DNA of 64,000 bases from Cyathus striatus (GCA_025738555.1 JAOVFP010000012.1:620001-684000), one strand, 5' to 3'. Shown: positions 47,622 through 60,603, counted from the stretch's first letter. Made by a program: numbers and translations. The notes: generated by a model from the letters alone, not told the origin.

Positions 47622-49055
47622 GCTGAGCGGACGAGGGGCAAGAGTGGGGAGCCCTAGAAGTACAGAACGAATAGAAGAAGGAACAAGGGAACAAAGACGA
47701 AACCCAACCAACTTGATGTGAACGAATAAGCGAGTAAGTAGTTTGAACATGGCATAAATATACATCAACAACGCGTGCAAGCGTGAGAAAAACGCGGTGC
47801 GTATTTGGGAAGTTGCAACGTGGTGTACATGAGGTACGCAGAACTCGGTGGAAGGAGCGACTTGATTATCTGCGCAGCGACTAGCTTGAAACCTTGACAA
47901 CCTGAGCGCAGATTGATTCTGTCTTCTTGTTAATCGCGTTCGCCATTCAGAAGTTAATTCTATGTACTCCTGACGTCTTACCACTCTTGTCGGGTGACTG
48001 GCGTACCTGCCTGTCGAGCCGAAGTATGTAGTTCACCTACTGATTTCTACAAAAGAAATCACGGTTTGGAGTAGAGAAATTCTGGGGACAGGCGAAGCTT
48101 TCTACACTCATACAAGTTTCCTCAGAGGATGACACCAATATCACACCAAGCTAAGTAGAAGTATCAATAAAAATAGCCTCTGGAACAACTCTGGAGCTTC
48201 AAGTGGTACCGGTGTTATTATTCCTCAAGAGACCTTGTGCAATACGCTTGCATTGGTTAAACCTGAAGCTGAAGACACGACAGCCTGATCAGCGAGGATC
48301 ATTGGAGAATCAGTTCTGTGGTACGTACAATTCTACACCCAATCAATCTGTAGAAGCCACTTGAAGAAGACAGACAAACATAAGCATGTCGAACCATTCT
48401 CGAAAAACATAACTATGATATGGTAAACCATCTACAGATATATAACACTCCATAAAGGCAAAAAAACTAGTGTACAAATAATAGAGAAAGATAAATTTCA
48501 GAAGCAGAACCGAGTTTGCACTAGTAAGCCTTGGCGCTCACGAAAGTTATAACTCAGTGCTAACGCTTACAGCGTCTCAAGATACCCTTTCATTTGAGGT
48601 AACGCACAAATATGCCGAGTTGAAATAGAAAGTCAGGTAAAACGAAAAATTAAGTGATTTCGGAGCGGGAATCTCAAGGACAACGCAAGCCCTCGGATCA
48701 TATTGCAGACAGCAGTGACGTCTTTCACAACGTCGTCCACTCGGCATAAGCTCCAATGGCTGGTTGAGGGACGTTGAATAAGCATATGAGGCAAAATATC
48801 CATCGAATCAGTAGCAGTAATATGGTCAGAGCCCAAAAGATGAAAATAAGACAGAGACGGAACAGGGACGGGAAGGACAAAATACTTTGGGGAACATGGA
48901 AGAGCGAGTTTGAAAAATGACATGATCACGATTCACCAGGACCTTGCCGGTCTTACCCATAAGATTCCCACGGTCTTCTCCTTAACTTGGTTCGTTTGGT
49001 GACGCTGCAAGTTTTCTCTTCAGTGCCCTCCTCAGTACCTCATCCTACAATAGTC
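47622..49055. other. Intergenic between kinase and porin (divergent)
   Basis: About 1.4 kb holding the promoters of two divergent genes. No supported gene; a small hairpin (TGATTTC/GAAATCA) lies near 48040-48060. Confidence 0.45.
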
Positions 49056-50210
49056 ATGTCTCTCCCCCAGCCCGTCCCCCCCTCCTGGAAGGTATGTCTA
49101 CCAGAAACCTCACCGGAAAACACGAAATATTTACAACTGTCTTCTAGGATCTTGGAAAGTCCTCCAACGACCTCTTGACCAAGGACTACCCATACCACGG
49201 TGCTACTCTTGAAGTCAAGACCCAGACTCCATCCAACGTAGCCTTCAAGGTCGCCGGTACTCGTGACTCTAAGACCGACCAGATCAACGCCGACATCGAG
49301 GCAAAGTGGTCGGACCGCAAGCACGGCCTTACCTTCACGCAGACATGGACTACCTCCAACGTTCTCCGGAACTCCATTGAGGTTGACAACCAGATCGCGA
49401 GGGGCCTCAAAATTGACCTTAACACCTCCCTCTCTCCCGTCAGCGCCGCTAAGACTGCCGTTATCAACGCTGCCTACAAGCAGTCTGGTATCCACACCCG
49501 CGCTTCTCTTGACGTGTTCAAGGTTTGTTCGCTTCTCGCATGTTCCAACGTCCGCCATGTTTATTTCTTCTGTTCTTAGGGTCCTGCCTTCACTGCTGAT
49601 GCCGTCCTTGGCCGTGATGGTTTCCTCGCTGGTGGTGAGGCTTCCTACAACGTCACTGAGGGCAAGATTACCCGCTATGCCGCGGCTGTTGGATACAACG
49701 CCCCTGAGTACTCTGTGACCCTTCACGGTCTTAACAACTGGAAGACTTTCAGTGCAAGCTACTACCACCGCGTCTCTAAGGACGTTGAGGCTGGTGCTAA
49801 GGCTGTCTATGACTCTAAGGCTACCCACGGCGGTGTTGCTCTCGAAGTTGGCACCAAGCAGTATGTTTTTAGCCGTTTGTTATGATGGGGCACATTCTGA
49901 CACATGCCCTTTTAAAGCTACCTTGATAACTCTGCCTTTGTCAAAGCCAAGATCAATAACTCTGGTGTTATTGCCCTTGGTATGTTTAGATATAGCATCC
50001 TGTGTGTTTATGCCTAATCATGTATTTTAGGTTACACCCAGGCTCTCCGCCCTGGTGTCAAGGCTGCTTTCGGTCTCGCCGTTGATACTCTTAAGCTCTC
50101 CGATGCTGCACCTGCCGGCCCTTCGCACAAGGTGTGTATTTTTTGGACAGTCTGATCTACTGCTTAATTGATTACTTTAGGTCGGTGTCCAGTTCACATT
50201 CGATTCATGA
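49056..50210 (+). CDS. POR1: Mitochondrial outer-membrane porin (VDAC)
   Basis: A 12-codon first exon, MSLPQPVPPSWK, is followed by DLGKSSNDLLTKDYPYHG and a series of alternating beta-strands (TLEVKTQTPSNVAFKVAG, LTFTQTWTTSNVLRNSIEVD, KITRYAAAVGYNAPEYSVTL). The protein ends KVGVQFTFDS, the conserved C-terminal porin strand. Length is about 290 residues and no cleavable presequence is present, as expected for VDAC. It forms the 19-strand barrel through which ATP, ADP and other metabolites cross the outer membrane. Five introns interrupt the gene. Codon use is strongly biased to C-ending codons, consistent with high expression and in contrast to its neighbours. Confidence 0.96.
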
Positions 50211-50634
50211 GTGGGTTGGGCTGTTAGGATTAGGATTGTAATTAAGTAGAACTCTTATACTTTACAAAAATTCACGAACTTTACACCTCGCGAACGTGTG
50301 TCATGGCTATTTTCTCCTTTGTTCACATGCTTTGCTGGAAAGTGAGAAAGTGCCACGTCAGGCTAGGCATATATGGCGTCAAATGAGATAGTTAAGACCC
50401 GCCCGAGCTCCTTGCCTGAGAAGATGTTGGTGAGCTTTTGACGCTGAGATACATCCCGTTGGTGTCGAGACGCGCGGCGTCGCCACGCGACTCATCGCAC
50501 AGCTGCAATATCATGACACTCCGGCATTCAAACTAATAGTCACTTCCAACTTGGCTCGATCTTCGACCTTCATCTCATTATTACTCTACACTTCTCACTC
50601 GTCTCAAAAGTATACCTCTGTACACACATATTCT

Positions 50635-51874
50635 ATGGTAAACACCCCATCCATGCCTCGCTCTTCATCACCACCCTCGCTCAAACGTGCGCGACACGAC
50701 CAGTCTCCCTCAGAAAATGGAAGCACCAATTCTCTTCCACCACTTGCTCTATCCATTCTCGGGGTCGAACCGCTGGACGAATTCATCAAGGAGATCGCAG
50801 ACTTCGTACATCATATGATCATCACGCGTCCTGACACGGATAAAGCAACCAAGGTGGAAGTCGAGGCTAAGATAGGTCTTTTGGTGGATCGCACGAGCGG
50901 TCAGAGACTGGGATTGCCGGTTATCGTTGAGACGAGTGTGTATCCTTTTCTTTTTTTTATTCCTTACTTCTTGCGACTACTTCTCTGTTTCTTGCTTTTC
51001 TTGTTTGTTGGTGGAACAAGTGTTAATGGCTGAGCTCTTCTCTCTTGCATCCTTAATTCTGTCGTGTGCCATAATATCAATTCTTCACCACACCTCTAGT
51101 CCTGGAACCAAATGCACTGGATCTGCGGTTCGAATCCAACATGTCTGTGGTGCGTAACTTTTGAGGTCACCTAGTCGCAGCATACCTAACCATTCCTCAA
51201 GGCCCAACATCGACATTTCAACACCCTCCTTAATAAACTCAAAACTACATCATCCCAATCTGGATACCCCGCCACCCCGCTTGAATACAGTCACTTATAC
51301 CTCGTAGACTCTTTCTACCCTTCGGACGACAAAGAGAAGATACGCGTAACACGAGACGAAAAGACACATACGGTTGTCGAAACAGTGAAGAAGGTCCGCC
51401 TTGGGGACTTGAACATTTACAGCCCAAAGAGAATTGCGGATTGGAGAATAAGCGTCAATTTGGAAATTCCTGGTATGATGGTGTTTCGTTCTGGTGAGGG
51501 CGTACTGATGTATTCGTTATTCATAGTACCACATCCCGTGGGTTCTTCGACTCACACAAGACGGAAAGATCGGCTGAGTTACACGCATGAAGAATTTGTT
51601 ATTGATCTTACGCAAGTTACTGCTACAACTGCTAGAGATGCTCCTGTATGTTTTGAGATGCCTTTTCATTGCGTTCATTTACCCGTTTTGTAATCAGGCA
51701 CAAGTCCTCCATGAGTTAGAGGTCGAAATAGCTCGCTCGGACCTTCTCCTTGCAACAGCAGCAAAACGGGGAGATCCTAGTGCCCCTGAGCATGAACGAA
51801 GCGCATTTGACGAGCTCATACGTGCATTCGTGAATAATGCGCGAATATTAGTACGGAACGCTGGGGATATATAG
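50635..51874 (+). CDS. CET1: mRNA-capping RNA 5'-triphosphatase
   Basis: Starting MVNTPSMPRSSSPPS, the protein has a short disordered leader, then LDEFIKEIADFVHHMI and the metal-binding motif VEVEAKIGLL (ExExK) typical of the tunnel-type fungal triphosphatases. The exon RFESNMS follows, then FNTLLNKLKTTS and the SFYPSDDKEKIRVTRDEK strand pair. After KVRLGDLNIYSPKRIADWR comes RISVNLEIP, and the second glutamate motif LHELEVEIARSD. It ends FVNNARILVRNAGDI. Length is about 290 residues. The enzyme removes the gamma phosphate of nascent pre-mRNA before guanylylation; fungal members are unrelated to the metazoan enzyme. Four introns of about 50-70 nt. A TTCGAATCC stretch at 51129 is coding, not a tRNA arm. 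Confidence 0.92.
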
Positions 51875-52204
51875 TGTAGAGTTTGGTGGTTTATATTTGG
51901 AGCACTGGAGGGTTGGGATAGGCTCGGGTTAATTTGTACTACTTATATTACCATGAAGTTCTAGCAGTTTAGCAGTTTGTTGAGCATGCACTATTTGCTC
52001 TATTGTGTACCTAGTTTTGTGTTTTGGTTTTATGCTGATGTCGTCAACGTGCGTGCATAGTAGTAAATCATTGTATAAACTTCAAGATAAGAACATGTGG
52101 ATAGAACAAGAAATAGGTAAGAGAAACATTATCATATCCCTAATACATACTATGCATGACAAAGAAAACCCCCAGAAAACCAAACAAGATAAATCAAGAA
52201 GTAC

Positions 52205-53966
52205 TTATAATTCGACGACTTCGACTAGATCGCCATCCTCGAGATCCATGTCACCAATCTCGCTTTCATTACTCAACTTCTCTCCGTCCACAAGTAACTG
52301 TGGGTTCTTCTGCAGTGGTGTGGCAGCAGCTTTGCTTTGCCTCCCTCGTTTCTTGACCGCACTGGCGGGTGTAGAAGCTTCGAGTCCAAACGCAGCTGGA
52401 TATTGGTCCTGTAGTCCCGCCTTCTTTAAGAAGGCACGAACAATAGCACCACACTTTGTTGTCGGCCGGACAGTGAGCGCGATGTCATGACCTACTGTCA
52501 GTGCAGAACGTAGGACAAGCTTAAACTTGTCTCCGTCGTCACTTCCCGCATCGCTTTGAGTTTCTGGAGGAGGGTAATCCGCTTGTGGGGAAGAAGGCGC
52601 TGGCCCACTGACACCGATATCGTTTTCGCCGTCAGAGTCTATATTGATGACATCTGTATCGTTCTTGGATGTCGGTGCATGTGTTTGAGGTTGAGCCTGG
52701 GAATAGGTAAATGTGTGATGTGTTGTTTCGGGATTCTTCCGTATGTACTCATAGGTTGTTTTGTCGCATGCCACTATCACCAAATCAGAAATCAGTGCAA
52801 CAAAGTTTGGAGAATACAAACCAAGTTCGGCTCTGCCCCAGATGTTAAGCGTCATTGGTGTAACCGACGAGAATATACGTTTGCCTTCATAGCTCAAGAT
52901 AAGAATTTCGCTCATGATTTCTGCTTCTTCTGCGACCGCCTCGAAGAGGTCACGGAAATTATCATCCTTTGATCATCTGTTAGTAGCCCGTATAGTGAAA
53001 CAATAAGATCTACATACCCTATTCATCTTAAAGTCCCACACGTTCTCTTCACCGCCAGTGTTAAGTGGGTGTGGTTGCCATTTGACGGATAAAACGACAG
53101 TGTCTGCCGACGTATGTGCTGCAGGAACATAGAGCTTCGGTTGAGCATTGATGGCATTTGCAATCTGTGCTAGTTCAGGGGCAAGGATAATGGTATCCGT
53201 CGATTCATCTGCATCTATTTCAATGACAGGTGGTGATGGTTCACGAGGTACTATGTCAAGTGCACGCCTAAGATGAAGTGACTTATGTAGCAGAACCCCA
53301 GTACACATTGCACAGCAACGTACCTAACAACCTCGCGCGCATTTTGTATCTGGTGCAATGGCAAAGCTGGTGGTGGCGTTATCGAGCGACTTCGAGCCTT
53401 GCCCTTTCCTTTCCGCTGTGCCTTCGAGCCACCCGGTGTACTGGAGCCTAGTATCTCTACGCCATCGCTGTCGGAGTCATCGGACAGGTCTTGCGAAAGC
53501 AGCCTATAGCAGCGAATATTTTTAATAATAATCTCCAAGCGGTAAGTATCGCGGCGTATACCGAACAAAATCCTTATCCCTCTGCCATCGAGGAAGCTCG
53601 TTTCCCTGCTTCTTCTTTTTGTGCCTCCTGCCGCGAGGACTAACCACAGAATCATTATCCGTGCCACTATCGGAATCGTTTGAACGTTTCCTTGGTTTTT
53701 CTAAAACTACCATTGAGAACGCATTCACATATAAAAGCACGTTATCACATACCCTTTTGGATATCATCCAGCTTCGCCCAAGTCGTGACGGTACGCGTCC
53801 TGTTCTTAATGAACATATCATCGCCATCCTCAACAACTATTGGTGCGGTAGATGAGGAAGACAACGAGCTCTCAACAACAACAACATTGGGTTCCTGCGG
53901 AGAGGAGACCTTCTGACGTGGTTTAGGTTTCGGTCTGGGACGTGGTTTCGTTGGTGTGTCTGACAT
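52205..53966 (-). CDS. RAD60: Rad60/Esc2-like protein with SUMO-like domains
   Basis: The N-terminus is basic and disordered (MSDTPTKPRPRPKPKPRQK), with Ser/Asp-rich patches that look like CK2 sites (RSNDSDSGTDNDS, LSDDSDSDGVEI). A first SUMO-like domain spans TVVLSVKWQPHPL to MTLNIWGRAEL, and the second is at the C-terminus: FKLVLRSALTVGHDIALTV to LLVDGEKLSNESEIGDMDLE, ending DGDLVEVVEL. A hydrophobic run IINIDSDG-like SIM (VINIDSDGEND) lies between. Length is about 480 residues. Rad60/Esc2/NIP45 proteins interact with Ubc9 and the SUMO pathway in replication-linked repair. It shares a 90-bp promoter with the GCFC gene. Confidence 0.85.
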
Positions 53967-54056
53967 TTCGTAGAGTGATAAAGGAGGAAATCACGCGTGG
54001 GAATCTTCCGGTTGTCGGCAGGTCATTCGAAAGTCACGTGTTTCATACACCTCAAA
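53967..54056. promoter_or_regulatory. Bidirectional promoter RAD60 / GCFC gene with CACGTG
   Basis: Ninety base pairs separate two divergent start codons. The segment includes AAGTCACGTGTTT (CACGTG at 54035-54040), 17 bp before the GCFC start and 69 bp before the RAD60 start. Confidence 0.55.
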
Positions 54057-56796
54057 ATGGCTTCACCTCCTCCCCTCATCTTCAAGCGTACCAAGTCAAA
54101 ACCTGCTGCTCGCTCCCGCCAACGATCGCCTGAAAATGATTCTGGAGCTAAGAAAGATGAAACCGTGGAAGAATCTCCCAGCACAGTGGTGACAAAGCTT
54201 AAAAATAAAGTGAAGAAAGCGAAAACAAAATCCAGGTTGAGCTTTGGTGGCGATGAAGAGGTGCGCGATTGTATTGCCTTGCTGGATGAATGCTAAGAGG
54301 GTTTTGGTAAGTAGGAAGGAGATGGAGAAGTCTTCCAAGTGAAGAAGTCTAATCTTAGCAGGAAATTGACACTTGGCACTCATCCTGCGTGAGTCAGTCG
54401 CCTTGTTCATTTGAGCAAGCAACTTATTGCTCGTCTTATAGGAGCGTTCCTCTAAATTTGGATCAAGCAACTATATCGCCGAGTCGTGGGCCTACATATG
54501 ACAAGAAATATCTTGAGCAACTTAAAGCAAGTACCCCAACTGGGCGTCCACCAACACCGTCACAGGATGCATACGATGCCGACATGTCAATGGATGTCTC
54601 GATGGACATTGAAGATTCGACAACGTCTATAATGACGACTGTGGAAGGTTATTTTTTTTACTGATGTTTTGTTCCAATTCTGACTTCATGGCAGAGGAAA
54701 CGGAAACCTACATACCTTCTGAGTCATCTATCAAAGTCGCGAAAGAAAAGAGAGGGCGACTTAGGAAGACGAAGGAAGCGGGCGAAGACGATTACATCTC
54801 CCTTTCAGTCTCCAAGCAAAGCGACTTTTCAGAGGGACCTCATCCGGAAAGTCGGCTTGTGAGAGAAGACGATGAACTTGGCGAAGGAGATGACGGTAAG
54901 TTGGTAACTCTATGCATCAAATTACAAGCCTCAGCCATACTTTTCAGAATTCGCCGAATATACTAGTGCGCAAGAACGAATTGCGCTAGGTAAGAAGTCG
55001 AAGAAGATAGAAGAGCGCAAGAAGCGGGATGTCATGAAAGAGATGATCGAGGATGCGTACGTATTGCTCTTAATATTGCCGAGACATGCCCTAATGTTAT
55101 GGACTTTAGAGAGGAAGAAGACGAGGAAACAATGGAGTGGGAGCAAGAACAGCTTCGAAGAGGTGGGCATCGAACACCGGAGCCATCAGCGAAAGTGAAA
55201 GAAGTATACAAACCCGCACCTAGTACGTTTTTGCTCTGTCCAACATACGGCCTATTTACTGAAACATGTTGCAGTTCCTATCTCTACTCCTATTCCTACG
55301 TTGACTCCAGCGTTAGCTCGTCTTAACCAGCAGCTTTCCCAACTTACAACCTCTCATACGACCAACACCGCAGCTCTCAATTCACTTGCAGAGGAACGAA
55401 GTCAAGTTGACGACAGAGAGAAGGAAATGCGCGAAATGGTGGGCAAAGCTGAAGAGAAGCGTGCTTGGTTTGGAAGTTTCAAGGACTGGGTCGAAGGTGT
55501 TGCTGGGTTCTTGGATGAGAAGTACCCAATGCTCGAGAAACTTGAGGAAGAGCAGATATCACTACTACGAGAACGTTTTGATATCGTCGCGCAACGGAGG
55601 CGTGCAGAAGATGAAGATGATTTGACCATCTTCGTTGGGCCACTTCCGCCACCAGACACAGACGCAGGGCTTGAAGTAGACGACTCAGGAAATGCTGTCG
55701 TTAAACTCGATCCAGCTACGGAACGTCGTAAAAGACGTGCAGCACGCGTCGCCCGCCGCCAGCACCGGCTTCAGTGGAAAAAGGGTGAAGAGGAAGAAGG
55801 ATATTCTACAGATTCTTCTTTATCGCCAGGTGATTCTGCAGCATATTCGATGCTGTCAAATCGCTCGTAACGCGGAAGAAGGAAGTACTCGCTGATGTTC
55901 GGGCGGAAGAGTTCCGTGATCCAGGTAAAGGGCGGTGGAGTGCCTGGAGGGAGAAGTATGCCGACAGTTATGTTGGTGCGTGGGGTGGTTTGGGTGTTGT
56001 AAGCGTTTGGGAATTCTGGGTACGACTGGAGTCTATTGGATGGAATTGTGTTGAGGTTGGTACCACTACTTTTTTAAAAAAATTGAGCTTTAATAACCCT
56101 TTTCTCTAGGATCAACGAAGTCTAGACAGCTTCAAGTGGTACAAAGGCCTCTATGACTACTCGAGACCTGGAAACTCTGAACTGGGTGCAGATGAACGCG
56201 AGATGGGACCCGATGGCGATCTAGTAGCATCGATGATATCTACCGCAGTGATCCCGCGAATATGTAAGATCATTGAAGCCGGTGCTCTCGACGTCTATTC
56301 CGAGAAACATATCCATCGAATGGTGGATCTCGCTGAGGAAGTTGAGGCTAGCGTGGAAGAAAGCAATGTCAAATTGCAGGCGCTGTTGAGGTCGACAACG
56401 AATATTTTCACTGCAGCTGTCTCCGAATCGGAGCAACAACTAGCCAAACATAGAGACGCACGAAAAGGTCCCCTTTCTTTTAACCCTGAAGCAATACCTG
56501 CGCGTCGCCGATTCCTGGTTAGAAGAGTGAAGTTATTGAAGAACCTACTCCGGTGGAGAAAGTATACAGGTGAAAAGTTTGGCATTGGATTGCTTGTTGG
56601 AAGGCTTGTGGAAGGTCTTGTGCTTCGCGCTGCACAGGATGGATGGGATGTTGGTGGTGAGGAAATTGCGAGAAAGGTCAATGCTTCCTATTTACCTTTA
56701 GTTATCGGCAACTAACCGCCATTCATCCTACAGGCAGCAGATATGCTTCCTTCAGACCTTGTGCCGTTCACGTTGAAGAGATTACTAGGAAATTAG
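54057..56796 (+). CDS. GCFC-domain protein (PAXBP1/GCF-like)
   Basis: The start MASPPPLIFKRTKSKPAAR opens a disordered, acidic and basic N-terminal half (KKSKKIEERKKRDVMKEMIE, EEEDEETMEWEQEQLRRG) in the style of GCF/PAXBP1 proteins. A coiled coil follows (LARLNQQLSQLTTSHTTN), then the GCFC domain: FRDPGKGRWSAWREKYADSY, AWGGLGVVSVWEFWVRLESI, and a helical end with HRMVDLAEEVEASVEESN and SDLVPFTLKRLLGN. Length is about 760 residues over at least ten exons. GCFC proteins in fungi and animals associate with spliceosome disassembly or chromatin factors; the exact role here is not known. Near 55843-55850 the frame needs one extra base between SAAY and DAVKSLVTRKKEVLADVRA. Confidence 0.83.
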
Positions 56797-58440
56797 CTGC
56801 GAACGGTTAGCCCTTTTATTTTTGTTTAATCCCTACACTGTAGTGTTCTGGACTTTTTGCTGTATTAAATATGGTAAACCGATCCGATTTCCTCGCGCGT
56901 TCTTCTCATGTACTAATCCCCATTTCATAGATCAATATGGATAAAAATGTACGACTTGTAGAACGCCTCTGAGACCTGTAAGTGCTTCATGAGTCAGCCC
57001 ATTTCCTCTCTCGAGTGTATCATGTACCATACCAAAGATAGCAATGCTGGTGATTTCTCACCGTTGTTGACATTGCTGTCTTGTTGTACACCTCGATACA
57101 TCGATGCCATGAAGCCTACATGACCCGCAGGGAACGCATTATGCATATTTCTCACTCTGCGCGGCTCGTTCCGCTGTCATACATTCAAGGCCTTGCCTTT
57201 CCGTTATGTTTTGTTTTGACTAGAATAATGTATGAAACTACTGGATGACTCCAAACTCTGAAATGACGATCTCCATGTTCCTGTGTGGGCGGTATCACCG
57301 GGACTCCGACGCACCGCGCGCATCCCCTCTTGTCACGAATGCTACCAACGGTCACAAAACAGCCAGTTCGACACCTTGAATTAGTGCCATTATTCCAAGC
57401 ATTTCTTTTCTTTTCAGGGATGACACGGACCCGTGTTCCGTCTATTTCATTCACGCTGAATCTAGAACCCGACAAACAAACAAACCGTTTCTAAACTGAA
57501 GGTAAATTTTGTACATATGTCTTTGAAGTGGCAATGGCTGTACGAACCCTTGCGTTCGCAGTTCGCCGCCGCCACTATGGAAGGTGTCAACGACTTGTCT
57601 TTCTAACAATGATAAATAATTTGCTACATTAAACTACTGAACTTTGTAAGATTAACTCTAACTAAAACTTTTTCTCTTCCTTCTTCCAAAGTGCGATATC
57701 TAGACGATGCCACAGCACTGATTGATACAATCCCAACATATCTACATGTGCCTGCGAAGTTCTGCGACGCCTATAAATGATCACCCTTTATCTGATGGAC
57801 GAGGCGGTCTACTTTATGCAGAGATTTATTCGCACCAAAATATCATCATCTGACTTCCATGTTCATTTCACGGACGCCCATACTCGAATGCTCAAGAGTG
57901 TCGCTGGGAATCTGGCCGTATTGTTTTGCTTCAGGAGGTCCGCGGCAACCTCATTAATGCCGTCATGATATAAAACATCAAGGACTCATACCCCGGAAAT
58001 GTTGAAAGGACCATGTGAACCAAGCTTATTTTGATGTTGTGGAAATAGATGTGGAGAAGTAAGAAATACGACATGCCTATATCTCTACCAGAGAGACCGG
58101 TGTGGAGTCTTGTTTTAACCTCATATACAGCTGCTCTGGTACTTTACAAATTACCTTGTGTCTACTTCTGGCACCTGATCTCGCTACATCTTCAAATTTC
58201 ATCTAGTCTCCGAGCTCCTGCTTCATCTTAGCTATTCATATCTCCATTCAGATCAGAAATCGGTACGAAATATTTTTGAGAATCGTCCTCCTGTCATCAA
58301 AGCTCATGTGTTCAACGGTGCGAATTTCCGATCTTCCTCAACAGGGTGACCTACAGGCCTCTTCGGATTACAAACCACATAAAACGCAAAGATAATCTTG
58401 GGTATCGCAGCAGAAGTTCTTTCCCTCCTACATATCCCAA
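56797..58440. other. Intergenic between GCFC gene and aquaglyceroporin
   Basis: About 1.6 kb with no supported gene; only frames under 100 codons, none with recognisable features. It presumably contains the aquaporin promoter. Confidence 0.45.
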
Positions 58441-59909
58441 ATGTCTCCCCGCTCCTCAGTTGCCGCTGCATCCGACCCCGGTTCTTCCTCTGGAAAAGAA
58501 AGAGAATCTCGGATCGAACACTACCAAGAATCTGTTTTATATCATGAAGTAAATGAGATCATCCATCCCAACCGCTGGGCCCGGTTCAGGTTTGTATCCG
58601 ATTCCCGGTTTCCTCTTGAAGGGCAACTCAAAAGCTAACATAAAACTACCGCGTTAGACACACGATACGGGAACCAATGGCTGAGTTCTTGGGTGTAGCA
58701 ACACTTATCATATTTGGTACCGGTGTAGTTTGTCAAGTTATCCTATCCGCGAACCCGGAAGTTGCTTCTTTTCAGCGTGGTGTGAGTAAATCGTTAAATG
58801 AAAATGCAATCAAGTGTATTCACATGTTATTTTCAGAGCTACCTTTCCATTAGCTTTGCATGGGGTGTCGGCACCGCTATGGGTGTCTGGGTGTCCGGTG
58901 GAATTTCCGGAGGACACATTAATCCTGCCGTAAGGGATTTCCTGCAAACAATCCCGTAATGTTCTGACTCTGGGCTAGGTTACCCTGGCTCTTGCAACAT
59001 TTCGAGGATTTCCTTGGAAGAAAGTGCCGGTAAGTAGTTTTATTGTACACGATATTCTCGACTCATCCAGTCTTCTTACTAGGGGTATATATTTGCTCAG
59101 CTAATGGGTGGCCTTGTCGGTGCCGCCCTGGTCTACGCTAATTATTTCCATGCCATCGACATAGTCGAAGGTGGTCGTGGAATCCGCACGCTTACTACCG
59201 CCGGGTTATTCTCTACTTACGCTGTATGCAGTTTATCCAAGTTCCTTCTACGTGACGCGCTGACCAGATGTATTTACAGCTGGACTACATGACAAATGTC
59301 TCCTGCTTCTTCTCCGAGTTCCTGGCAACAGCGGTTCTTATGATCGTAGTTCTTGCCATAGGCGACAGAAAGAATTCTCCTCCCCCTCCCGGCCTTGCTC
59401 CGTTGGTTCTCTTTTTACTTATTTTGGGTATCGGTGCCTCCCTTGGAATGCAGACTGGTAATTCGAAATTGGTTTGAAATGGAATAACAGCAGCTGACTG
59501 AAGATATGCAGGTTATGCAATCAACCCAGCTCGTGACCTTGGCCCACGGCTGCTAACCGCCATGGTTGGCTATGGTAAGGCGGTGTTCACATTCAGAAAG
59601 CAAGTGTCCATACTACTCGCGTTGTTGCCACGAAAACTGACATTCATCTCTTAGCCAATACTGGCTGTGGTGCCCCGTGATAGCTCCGATTTGTGGTGCA
59701 CAAGTCGGCGCATTATTTTACGACGCATTCTATTTTACCGGAGAGGAGAGTATATTTAACAAACCGTTTGTAGAAGTTCTTTTCCGGGTTAAAGCCAATC
59801 TGAGATTTCATTTTTCAGGAACGCCGAAGCACGCAGGCTTCATGTGCATGCCGAGAAGCAACAGAGGAGACATATTCCTGCCGGGCCTGGTGCGGATGAT
59901 GCTGCGTAA
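58441..59909 (+). CDS. Aquaglyceroporin (MIP family)
   Basis: After a cytosolic leader ([20 protein letters not shown], ending HPNRWARFR) come six membrane segments: [92 protein letters not shown] and [19 protein letters not shown]. Both NPA motifs are present ([11 protein letters not shown] and [13 protein letters not shown]). The Asp after NPAR is characteristic of glycerol-conducting members, so it should pass glycerol and other small polyols across the plasma membrane. About nine short introns. The hydrophilic tail ends in [12 protein letters not shown] at the TAA 59907-59909. Length is about 325 residues, usual for the family. Confidence 0.93.
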
Positions 59910-60102
59910 AAGTATCTGACAATTTACTTACTTACTGTGAAGTCTAAATGTGTTTGCAATATCTGTAACCTGTAGCAATATCTTAGGAATTTGGAATTAT
60001 ATTGGATGCTCCGCGAAGTTCTAAAAAGCAAGTGTTCCGACTCCTGATGGAATTAAGTGTCTATAAACAAAAAGTGTTGCATGGAACGGAAGAAAAGAGA
60101 AT

Positions 60103-60208
60103 AGCCCACCGCGAGGGTCGAACTCGCAGCCTTCAGATTACATAACACGGTCATGTGATTTAACCCGCCTTAAAAGTCTGACGCTCTATCCGATTGAGCT
60201 AGGCGGGC
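60103..60208 (-). tRNA. tRNA-Lys(UUU) with intron
   Basis: On the minus strand the acceptor arm GCCCGCC pairs with GGTGGGC, followed by a normal D arm (GCTC/GAGC), an anticodon stem TCAGA/TCTGA around loop CTTTTAA (anticodon TTT), and a T arm with GAGTTCGACCC matching the B box. An intron of about 32 nt lies one base 3' of the anticodon, the standard nuclear position. A TTTT stop signal for RNA polymerase III follows at 60093-60096. Confidence 0.96.
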
Positions 60209-60603
60209 AATGGGAAGTCTTGGGTTGGGCGTCTTGTGGTGCGCGACGAAGTGAAAGGTAGCTGACGAGGCTCCTTGAACGCTTGAGAAAACAAGATAGA
60301 TACCGTAGTAGACTGGTTTCAACTCAAGTTGTTGAAGCCCTGGGCACGAAGATTGTTAAATTCAAGTTACACGTTGGAGGTTCTCCGAAGATCTGAAGCT
60401 GAAGTGTGGAGGAGACTGAGTGATAAAATTGTCCTGGTGTCGGCTAGGTAGTGGTATAGATTTGAAAGAGATGATGAGAGAGAGACATACAATTTGACGT
60501 CATCAAGTGTACCGGTCCTTCCCGTGTTGAAAAGCACTTACCCACGACGACTCCCCGCATCGTCGTCTCCTTCCACTAATATCCCTAATCACACAACCTA
60601 ACC

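Noticed and set aside
51115..51150. T-arm-like GGTTCGAATCC
   Set aside because: It lies inside a CET1 exon (LDLRFESNMS) and no cloverleaf can be drawn around it.
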